Shown here one piece after another: positions 58,373 through 64,000 of a stretch of 64,000 nt of DNA. The number at the start of each line of letters is the position of its first letter. The first letter of the stretch is position 1. The position numbers and the translations under genes were made by a program. The DNA comes from Synechococcus sp. CBW1107 (lineage in GTDB: Bacteria > Cyanobacteriota > Cyanobacteriia > PCC-6307 > Cyanobiaceae): the NCBI RefSeq assembly GCF_015841355.1, contig NZ_CP064908.1, positions 2,790,001 through 2,854,000 of the forward strand, given 5' to 3'. Under the pieces are notes generated by a model that was not told where the DNA came from, ran no database searches, and saw nothing but the letters and a program-made list of their open reading frames with translations.

Positions 58373-58627
58373 CAGCAGGTGGGCAGGCCCATGGGGCCGT
58401 AGCCGAGGATCGCTTCTGCGCTGCGACGATCGCCGATCGGCCGCCCAGCACAACGTAGGGCGATCTGGTCGAGTCGGTTGACGAGGCTGGCTTGCCGATT
58501 CGCTGTGGTCTGGCTCTGGCGCTGCAGGCGCCGCAGCCGCTCTTTCAGGGCCAGGATCACGGCGGCGGTTTTGGTTTCGCCCGCGAGGGATGCCACCTCA
58601 GCGGCGAGGCGGCTGGCCTCGGCGTTG
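58067..58627 (-). repeat. 561-bp inverted repeat, copy 1, carrying a broken vapBC module
   Basis: It is nearly identical to 60814-61374 in the opposite orientation. The break at 58627 falls inside the antitoxin gene just after its third to fifth codon (NAEAS), so this copy has lost the antitoxin start. The other break lies beyond the toxin stop. Confidence 0.85.
58369..58627 (-). pseudogene. vapB: VapB-type antitoxin, 5' end replaced (copy 1)
   Basis: From NAEASRLAAEVASLAGETKTAAVILALKERLRRL to GLPTCW this equals the intact antitoxin at 60797-61072, including the RSAEAILGY tail. The first codons (VALNIR in copy 2) are replaced by unrelated sequence at the repeat border. An open frame continues upstream to 58767, but that part is antisense to a small-protein relic. 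Confidence 0.75.
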
Positions 58628-58629
58628 GA

Positions 58630-58864
58630 GCAGGGCGCTGCGGGGCTGCCCGCCGCTGTGAGGCTGCTGCCATTGGGTGAATTGATGGGTTGGCTGCCGT
58701 TGGAGATTCCTCTGCCCCGCCCAGCCGGCCCGTCAGAGGAACCGGCCTGGACTGAGGTGATCGACAACCAACAATGCCGCCGATCGATCGAGGCACTTCG
58801 CCGGTCCTTGCCATGGAAGATCTGGATGCAGATTGGGCAGGAAGGGTCCGCGGCGAACTCCTGA
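58630..58864 (+). pseudogene. Relic of the small protein family found at 25348
   Basis: In the frame open to 58864, LLPLGELMGWLPLEIPLPRPAGPSEEPAWTEVID matches the protein at 25348-25551 closely over about 35 residues. No plausible start remains because the upstream sequence is the vapB inverted repeat. The tail (RRSIEALRRSLPWKIWMQIG) differs. Confidence 0.45.
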
Positions 58865-58975
58865 TCGGCGCCGCCGTGCGGGAGACACGATCAGTTCAAA
58901 GTCCAGTTCCTCCACCAGCTCCAGCAGGAAGAACACCAGGTGATCACTCGGCAGCCAGTCAATCGGCGACGGCGG
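58862..58975 (-). pseudogene. IS1182-type transposase N-terminal fragment
   Basis: Leftward from the ISAs1 border, LPPSPIDWLPSDHLVFFLLELVEELDFELIVS matches the conserved N-terminus of IS1182-family transposases (LLPPSxxDWLPxDHLxxFxxDLVxxLD). It is cut by ISAs1 copy 2 at 58976. A second, shorter N-terminal piece is at 62856-62978. Confidence 0.6.
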
Positions 58976-60093
58976 CAGGTCTGATTCAAAGTTTCACACG
59001 GTAATGGTTTTTGGTTGTCGCCGGAGCATCGCCAGTAGTGCCGTGATGTCGTGCATCACCGCCTGCAGGCCCTCGCGGATCGAGTCGAATCCGGCCAAGC
59101 GCAATAGGTTCAGCGCACCGGTGCGCAGCGCCGCCATCACCCAGGCACCGTTACCGCGGTAGCGGTGCTTGTCCTCGTGGAGCTGGGTGTCACGGATCCA
59201 GTGCCAGCTCTCGACGCTCCAGCGCTCTCTGACCAGCTGCAGCATTGCTTCTGGGGACATGCGCAAGTTGGTCATGAATCGGTGCGTGGCCTTGAACGGC
59301 TTTCCCTCACGGGTGCCCCTGGCGACCACCTCAATGATCAGAGCGCTGCCAGGCCACTCCACTTTGATGTGACCTGGAGCCTCCTTGGCCCGCAGGTTCC
59401 AGGTGATGTCACGGCCATGGCCGATCTCGTGATCCGTTGCCATGAAAGGGATCTTGCGCTTGCCAAGCAGCTGGCTGGCGATCTGCCTGTTGAGGGTCTT
59501 CTGGTTGGCCTTGACCGTCAAGAGGCCTGAGCGATCGCCAAACCCAGGGCTGCGGAGTACAGCGTCACCTGAGCGATGAACGCAGAGCCGCCACCCCTGG
59601 TTGGCTCGATGGAGCCACTCAGGGTCTTGCCGTCACACACCAGCTGATCGAGATCAGTGATGCCACCTGGGATCTGAGCGATCGTCCAGTCACGGATGGC
59701 GGCACAGACGGCGGCGACGTCCACCTGCAGAAAGAAGTAGCGGAAGGCTGAATCGGAAGGTGGGCGCCTGAGCTCGATCCCCAGGGCCTCAGTGAGAACA
59801 CCGTGATGCCGGTTGGCACAGGCCGCAGCCTTCTCCGAAGGAGTAGCGCTCCAGATCCCGGAGGCTCTCGCATTTGCTCAGGATCCCAGGCACCGCCACC
59901 AGCAGCAGGTACCAAGCCGGAATGCGTACGCCCCGGCATGCGGGCATCCGGGATCGCCTTGAGGAAACTGATCAGATCGAGATCGCTGGCGGCAGAAACG
60001 CTTTGGGGCACGGAGAGGAGGCAATCCCACCGACCTCATCCCCTGCTCGCGGCCATGGCAACAACGCCCATAACACACTTTGAATCAGCCCTG
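58976..60093 (-). mobile_element. ISAs1-family insertion sequence, copy 2 (internally deleted)
   Basis: Terminal repeats CAGG(T/G)CTGATTCAAAGT lie at 58976-58992 and 60077-60093. At 1118 bp it is about 120 bases shorter than copy 1, because the middle of the transposase is missing. It lies inside the 2-kb space between the two inverted vapBC copies. Confidence 0.88.
58994..60011 (-). pseudogene. ISAs1-family transposase with internal deletion and frameshifts
   Basis: The C-terminal piece (58994-59521) is open: LLTVKANQKTLNRQIASQLLGKRKIPFMATDHEIGHGRD to HRYRGNGAWVMAALRTGALNLLRLAGF. The N-terminal part has frameshifts near 59850-59930 and ends GLAIAQA, joined directly to LLTVK. About 50 residues (the QADALHTQKPFF region of copy 1) have been deleted. 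It is inactive. Confidence 0.85.
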
Positions 60094-60394
60094 CCCCCGG
60101 CCCCCGCCTGCTCTGGGACGACGCCCTGTTCTTCCTGCCCGACAACGCCCAGGCTGTGTTGGCCATCCCCCAGCTCACCAAGCAGTGCGCCGCCGACCCC
60201 GAGCTGCTCGCCGCCTCTGGCAGCGCTAGTCCCCCGACACCTTCATCACCGCTGCACGAACCCCTCTGCAACCTGATGAGCGGGTCTGCCCGCTGCTGGC
60301 AGTCACGTGGCCAATCCGTGAAACCACGGATGCATGCGCTCATGATACAGACGTACTATCAGTGGATCGATTTTGGCTTGGCGTCGCTACGGTC
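60094..60394. other. Stretch with an unidentified coding remnant
   Basis: From about 60107 one frame reads LLWDDALFFLPDNAQAVLAIPQLTKQCAADPELLAASGSAS, which looks like genuine protein sequence but is cut by the ISAs1 end and has no start. Nothing recognisable follows up to the small membrane-protein gene. Confidence 0.4.
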
Positions 60395-60634
60395 ATGGCA
60401 GAGAACGATGCGCCGGTTTCCTCGGCTCAGCCCGATCCGTTTCCCTTCCTCGATCGCGCTGGTTCTGCCTCCCTTGTCGGCGGCTGCCTGGTCGTTCTGA
60501 TCACGTTCTTGACCTCCTACAGCCATGTCGATCTCCTCGGGATCCACTTCAGCGTCAATCAGCAAATCGGAATTCCTGTCCTCGTTGCCGCCGTGGCGGC
60601 GCTGGTTGGCGAAGACGAAGTCTTCTCCGAATGA
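60395..60634 (+). CDS. Small two-helix membrane protein
   Basis: 79 aa from ATG at 60395 (GTG 60362 also in frame). A polar N-terminus (about 1-28) is followed by two hydrophobic segments: VGGCLVVLITFLTSY and IGIPVLVAAVAALVG. The stretch LITFLTSYSHVDLLGIHFSVNQQIGIPVLVAAV aligns with the frame at about 63800-63960 (LIALFSSYDHINLPERALPLQQQWGVWLIALSLPLVFAD), so it belongs to a small repeated family. The function is unknown. Confidence 0.5.
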   Translation: MAENDAPVSSAQPDPFPFLDRAGSASLVGGCLVVLITFLTSYSHVDLLGIHFSVNQQIGIPVLVAAVAALVGEDEVFSE

Positions 60635-60796
60635 GTTGCCTTGTTGCTCAGTGCCGATTCCTCCTCTCAGGCACCACCCGAACCCGCACAAAACCATCAC
60701 TGCCCAGCCAAGCCGCCCCGCCAGCTGCAGGTGTTCCTCAGCCAGGTCGAGTTGATCGGTCTACACGAATTGAGCGCTGTCTACACGCCTCCAGCC

Positions 60797-61072
60797 GTGG
60801 CCCTCAACATCCGCAACGCCGAAGCCAGCCGCCTCGCCGCTGAGGTGGCATCCCTCGCGGGCGAAACCAAAACCGCCGCCGTGATCCTGGCCCTGAAAGA
60901 GCGGTTGCGGCGCCTGCAGCGCCAGAGCCACACCACAGCGAATCGGCAAGCCAGCCTCGTCAACCGGCTCGACCAGATTGCCCTACGTTGTGCTGGGCGG
61001 CCGATCAGCGATCGTCGCAGCGCAGAAGAGATCCTCGGCTACGACCCCATGGGCCTGCCCACCTGCTGGTGA
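60797..61072 (+). CDS. vapB: VapB-type antitoxin (Rv0623/PSK-like)
   Basis: 91 aa from GTG at 60797: VALNIRNAEASRLAAEVASLAGETKTAAVILALKERLRRLQRQ is the ribbon-helix-helix DNA-binding region of this VapB family, which normally starts MALNI. The C-terminal half (RSAEEILGYDPMGLP) is the toxin-wrapping segment. It overlaps the toxin start (GTGA). This is the only complete antitoxin of the inverted pair, yet its toxin is destroyed. Confidence 0.82.
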   Translation: MALNIRNAEASRLAAEVASLAGETKTAAVILALKERLRRLQRQSHTTANRQASLVNRLDQIALRCAGRPISDRRSAEEILGYDPMGLPTCW

Positions 61073-61374
61073 CCCACTCATCCGCAGTTCTGGCCATCCT
61101 GCAGAACGAACCGGAGCGCCACGCCTTCAACGAGGCCATCGCCGCAGCAGAACAGTGCTCTCTCTCCTCGGCTTCCCTTGGATCGTGAACAGGCTGAACT
61201 CGATCGCGAGGCCTTCAGTCGTTATGGCCAAGGACGTCATCGGGCTGGCCTGAATTTCGGCGATTGTTTGTCCTACGCCCTGGCCAAGTGGCTCGCTGAA
61301 CCGTTGCTGCTCAAAGGTGACGACTTCTGCCACACCGATCTTCAGCCCGCCTGCTCAGCGTCATGACACCGGTG
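60814..61374 (+). repeat. 561-bp inverted repeat, copy 2, carrying vapB and a broken vapC
   Basis: It is the partner of 58067-58627 in opposite orientation. The shared toxin lesions show that the toxin was already broken when the duplication took place. Confidence 0.85.
61069..61366 (+). pseudogene. vapC: VapC-type PIN toxin, internally deleted (copy 2)
   Basis: VTHSSAVLAILQNEPERHAFNEAIAAAEQCSLSSASLGS ends at a stop. The second frame supplies LDREQAELDREAFSRYGQGRHRAGLNFGDCLSYALA ... LLLKGDDFCHTDL. It has the same missing middle and the same His in place of the first PIN Asp as copy 1. GTG at 61069 overlaps the vapB stop. Confidence 0.8.
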
Positions 61375-61404
61375 GCGGCGACCGGCACCGGCTGTGGCGG
61401 AAGC

Positions 61405-61649
61405 TGCTTCATGCCCCTGATTCCTGCTCTGGCTTTGGCTCCTGCTGCGCCAGCCCTTGCTCCTGGGCTAGTTCGGCCAGGCGCCGGTCCACGGACCACC
61501 AGTTCATGGCGGTTGCGCAGATGGCCGCAGGCCAGTTCGCCGATCACCCAGGGATGGATCAGCACCTCGCCCTCCTGCAGGAGCGTGGCGAGGCGGGCAA
61601 GTCCATGGCGCAGATGCTCCACCCAGACGGAGGTGTCGACGAGGATCAA
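61405..61649 (-). pseudogene. vapC: Second VapC-type PIN toxin, internally deleted
   Basis: From TTG at 61649, [46 protein letters not shown] is a good PIN N-terminus with the catalytic Asp intact. At about 61505 the frame jumps to WSVDRRLAELAQEQGLAQQE, the expected C-terminal end. About 60 residues with the remaining catalytic acids are gone. The start overlaps the vapB stop (TTGA). Confidence 0.75.
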
Positions 61650-61852
61650 GCGGCGCTCCGGCGACGGGGGATCGGCTCGAGCGCCGGTTCACTGCCGCCA
61701 AGTGCGGCAAGACGCTTCGCACTTTCGCGCTGCACCAGCGCCCGTAGGGCCTCCTTGAGCAAGCCACTGCGTTCCAGGTGGCCGCACAGCTGCTCGGCTC
61801 TGGCCAGCAATTCATCGTCGAGCGTCACTGTGGTGCGCTGAATTCCATCCAA
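61646..61852 (-). CDS. vapB: Second VapB-type antitoxin
   Basis: About 68 aa. [60 protein letters not shown] is a typical short ribbon-helix-helix VapB (usually starting MRTTVTLDD). The family start codon has been lost and a TTG at about 61852 (LDGIQRTTV) is the nearest candidate; the frame is open upstream to 61909. The protein part is intact. Confidence 0.7.
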   Translation of the reverse strand: MDGIQRTTVTLDDELLARAEQLCGHLERSGLLKEALRALVQRESAKRLAALGGSEPALEPIPRRRSAA

Positions 61853-62290
61853 GAGGCTCCGGTCATTTCCAAAAAGGACATCCTCAACCTCGTCTACCTC
61901 TGCCGCCACTACGGCCTCAGTGAGGTGGCCGCCTACTGGCAGCAGGTGGTGGCCAACCTCTTTGGCACCGTCAGCGGCAAGGGTCTCGCCATCCTCGGCT
62001 TTACCGATGGCCTCCGGCCGGCTGCGTCTACTAGGCCGATACCAACGACACCCCGCGTAGCCGCGGGCTTCTCCGCAGGAGTGGCACCCTCCATCACCAT
62101 CTGCCGTGATCTGCTCGATGAGGGCATCGCAGGTGGTGCCCGCGCCCGTGTTCCATCAAATCTGCGAGGCGCTCGACCTCCCCTGCGATCCTTCTGCTCT
62201 GGAGGGCTGCGGCGGCTGTGCAGGCGGATGGGGTACGGGGAGGGGAGGGGGCGGCAGGCTGGGGTCTGGGCGAATGGCCGTTCAGCCCAG
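61853..62290. other. Stretch without an assignable gene
   Basis: A plus-strand frame reads [33 protein letters not shown] ... [11 protein letters not shown], which has protein-like composition but no start, no known motif and a stop at about 62034. A 25-base string at about 62006-62030 also occurs at 51029-51053 with one or two differences. The remainder is very GC-rich with no signal. Confidence 0.4.
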
Positions 62291-62299
62291 GCCGGTCAA

Positions 62300-62600
62300 C
62301 CCGTGTCCGATCCCGTCCCCCCCGACGGCGTGCCAAGCCAGCTCTGAAAATCCAAAGGCGAAAGGATCAAGAGCGACGGGAGAGCCGATTTCACGGCCAG
62401 CAGGTCGGCATCGCCGCTCACCAGGAGCGCCACCCCTGCGGTGAGCGCCAGATCCAGGAACACCTGATCATGAGAGTCACGAATCGAAGAGCCACTGGGG
62501 AGGATGTCGCCCGGCCAGCTCTCACACCACGGCCAACACGCGAATCAGCTCACGGGCTGTGGGCCCCGCCAGTACGGGCCTGATGGCATCGCCTGTCACG
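62300..62600 (-). pseudogene. PIN-family toxin with two internal deletions
   Basis: Starting at the GTG overlapping the antitoxin stop, VTGDAIRPVLAGPTARELIRVLAV keeps the IRPVLAGPTARELIRVL block of the PIN_3-type toxins but lacks the N-terminal strand with the first catalytic Asp. A later frame continues SIRDSHDQVFLDLALTAGVALLVSGDADLLAV ... [12 protein letters not shown], the usual C-terminus. Two segments are therefore missing. It is inactive. Confidence 0.75.
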
Positions 62601-62820
62601 CCTGGCGTGCCCAGCCCACAGCGTCGGCCACATCCGCTTCCGTGATCCCCATCTCCGCAAGGCGCGTGCGCACGGCGATGGCGCCTCCCGGATGAACCGG
62701 GGTGAGCACAATTCGGCCGTTCTCACAAGCCGCCTCGTAGTAGTCGGCGACGCCGGCTTGCTCCACCACAGCCTTGGGAAGGGTGAGCTGGTTCTTGCTG
62801 GTGCGCTTCGCCAACACCAT
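62596..62820 (-). CDS. AbrB/MazE-type antitoxin
   Basis: 74 aa from ATG at 62820 (MVLAKRTSKNQLTLPKAVVEQAG). The swapped-hairpin AbrB signature (K-R-T-S-K-N-Q-L-T-L-P-K) is clear, followed by a YYEA strand, GRIVLTPV and a C-terminal helix that normally contacts the PIN toxin. The downstream toxin is wrecked, so the antitoxin is an orphan that may still bind its own operator. Confidence 0.82.
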   Translation of the reverse strand: MVLAKRTSKNQLTLPKAVVEQAGVADYYEAACENGRIVLTPVHPGGAIAVRTRLAEMGITEADVADAVGWARQA

Positions 62821-62855
62821 CACCACCCGCCTCACTTGGTAAGGAATTCTTACTT

Positions 62856-62978
62856 TTAGTCATGGATCGCTACGATCGGGAGGCGCTGGTGGTCATGCGA
62901 GAGCCAGTCACAGGGTGATGGCGGCAGCAGTGTGGTCTGCTCAGGCTGCCAGGGGCGGAAGGACTTGCGCTTGTGCAT
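62856..62978 (-). pseudogene. IS1182-type transposase N-terminal fragment
   Basis: 40 codons from ATG at 62978: MHKRKSFRPWQPEQ followed by TTLLPPSPCDWLSHDH is the conserved first segment of IS1182-family transposases. It then joins unrelated sequence (QRLPIVAIHD) and stops. Together with 58862-58975 it shows that such an element once existed here. Confidence 0.65.
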
Positions 62979-63087
62979 GCCCCATTCTCTCGCCCAGATC
63001 CATTGCAGTCACAAGGATCTGAGCAGCTTCATGGCGGTCTGTGGAGAGGCTGCGGGTGACCTATGCGCGACAGGCTCCTTGTAGCGG

Positions 63088-63447
63088 TTGGGTTTCGACG
63101 CCAAGGCGCTCGTTGAATTCGTGTTTGGAAACGTCGTTGGCCTGATCGCTCTTTTTCCTCCGATGTCCACGTCACCCTCCCCCGCCGCCAGCTCCCTCTC
63201 CAGCAGCAATAGGGCGTCTGGCTCATCGCTCCCTCCCTTCCGCTTGTTGTTGCGGATGCTCAACTGGCGGCGCGATCCCGCCGCTGAACAGCGTTCGATA
63301 CAGGTCGAGAGAGTGCTCGCATTGCTCAACCGGATACACTCCCAGCTCGACATGATCGAGGCCGACTTGCCTTCCAGCTCGACCCCTCCGCCAACAATCG
63401 CCGCAAACTCCAGCGACTGTTGGACCTGCTCAATTGCTCTGAGCTGA
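63088..63447 (+). pseudogene. Relic of the small membrane-protein family with a one-base frame change
   Basis: GFDAKALVEFVFGNVVGLIALF matches GFDGNALLEAVVGTVVGLIALF at about 63783. Compared with that copy one base is missing after IALF, so the frame turns into a Ser-rich sequence (MSTSPSPAASSLSSSN ... RMLNWRRDPAAEQRSIQVERV). The same alternate frame is also open in the second copy from ATG 63854. Which frame was the real gene is unclear; the TM-rich frame is favoured because it resembles 60395-60634. Confidence 0.4.
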
Positions 63448-63469
63448 CTGAGCTCTATCGCGGCTGAGG

Positions 63470-63662
63470 TCATATCACCATCTCCAACAACTGCCGCAGG
63501 GCCTGTCGCCAGGGGGTTGGGGACAGGCCGAGGGCCCGGCGGCGGCTGGAGGAGCAATTCAGCAGGGAATAGCTGGGGCGCTGGGCGGGCAGCCCACCTG
63601 ATCTTCCACCACCCCGAGGGACTGGCCGCTGGCGCCGGGCTCGCGGTGCAGCCGCAGCTGGG
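63470..63662 (-). pseudogene. rfbD: dTDP-4-dehydrorhamnose reductase remnant, internally deleted
   Basis: Leftward, SLGVVEDQVGCP (the conserved VVxDQxGxPT region of RfbD) is joined out of frame to RPSYSLLNCSSSRRRALGLSPTPWRQALRQLLEMV, the conserved RfbD C-terminus (RPxxSxLxxS ... W ... L). The 35 or so residues normally between them are absent and the N-terminal two thirds are missing. It suggests that a dTDP-rhamnose locus was once here. Confidence 0.6.
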
Positions 63663-63729
63663 TGATGGGCCTGGGGCTGGCTGGAGGCACGGGCGAGGCG
63701 ATCAAGGCGTGGTGGAGTACTGGTGTAAT

Positions 63730-63965
63730 TAGCTGGTGGTTGTCGGGATCTGGATGCGCCGCCGCCCTGGTGGCGGCTGGGGTTCGATGGCAATGCCCTG
63801 CTGGAAGCCGTCGTTGGAACAGTTGTTGGCCTGATTGCTCTGTTTTCTTCCTATGACCACATCAACCTCCCAGAACGAGCTCTCCCGCTCCAGCAGCAAT
63901 GGGGCGTCTGGCTTATCGCTCTCTCCCTTCCGCTCGTTTTTGCGGATGCTCAACTGGCGGCGTGA
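63730..63965 (+). pseudogene. Second relic of the small membrane-protein family
   Basis: One frame is open from a stop at about 63727 to TGA at 63963-63965: GFDGNALLEAVVGTVVGLIALFSSYDHINLPERALPLQQQWGVWLIALSLPLVFADAQLAA, with two hydrophobic stretches. No usable start codon is left. An overlapping frame from ATG 63854 (MTTSTSQNELSRSSSN ...) is open to the window end and matches the downstream frame of the copy at 63088-63447. Confidence 0.4.
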
Positions 63966-64000
63966 TCCCGCCGCCGAACAGCGCAGGATGCAGCTCGAGA

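Noticed and set aside
63009-63557. 182-codon minus-strand frame over the small membrane-protein relic
   Set aside because: The frame crosses the rfbD remnant border and is antisense to the conserved relic. Nothing in it matches known proteins.

Overview
The window is GC-rich bacterial DNA that looks like a cyanobacterium of the Synechococcus/Cyanobium group. The basis is a full-length ClpB, a hetC-like secretion ABC transporter that joins a cyclic-nucleotide-binding-type domain to a degenerate C39 domain, and dense glycosyltransferase and sulfotransferase clusters. This placement is inference; no rRNA or other phylogenetic marker is present. No tRNA, rRNA or CRISPR array was seen.

Region 1 (1-6.6 kb) holds the start of a secreted protein, clpB, a small acidic protein with a clear terminator, and two convergent glycosyltransferases. 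Region 2 (6.7-18.0 kb) holds a hypothetical protein built from an internal duplication. It is followed, on the minus strand, by a five-gene operon in which every start overlaps the preceding stop: bifunctional glycosyltransferase, PpiC-type isomerase, cNMP/C39-like/ABC exporter, HlyD adaptor and a small membrane protein. This looks like a complete type I secretion module without its outer-membrane pore or its substrate. An IS256-family element has split the first gene of the operon, and a 9-bp target duplication lets the original frame be rebuilt exactly.

Region 3 (18.2-32.4 kb) is a plus-strand surface-glycan cluster: two large paralogues of an uncharacterised family, a core-2/I-branching-type transferase, sulfotransferase-like proteins, paired methyltransferases, GT2 enzymes (one with a single-base frameshift, one a pseudogene) and two poorly characterised proteins. 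Region 4 (32.6-41.4 kb) is a tight operon, rfbF-rfbG-rfbH-HAD-TPP enzyme-HpcH/HpaI aldolase-SDR-beta-sandwich protein-coiled coil. It predicts a CDP-3,6-dideoxyhexose that a TPP enzyme may extend into a branched-chain sugar, as YerE does in yersiniose synthesis.

Region 5 (41.3-57.5 kb) is an insertion-sequence pile-up: IS256, an IS5-type chimera, an IS3-like element nested in a larger DDE element, IS21 nested in ISAs1, an IS66 remnant and more ISAs1, with a low-GC sulfotransferase island in between. A 561-bp piece of the large DDE element also lies at 24.8-25.3 kb in direct orientation, so the two copies bracket about 25 kb that includes the whole CDP-sugar cluster. Region 6 (57.5-64.0 kb) is a gene graveyard. 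Three PIN-type toxins are each broken by internal deletions while their antitoxins stay open, one of these modules is present twice as a 561-bp inverted repeat, and there are remnants of rfbD, an exostosin-type transferase, IS1182 and a duplicated small membrane-protein family.
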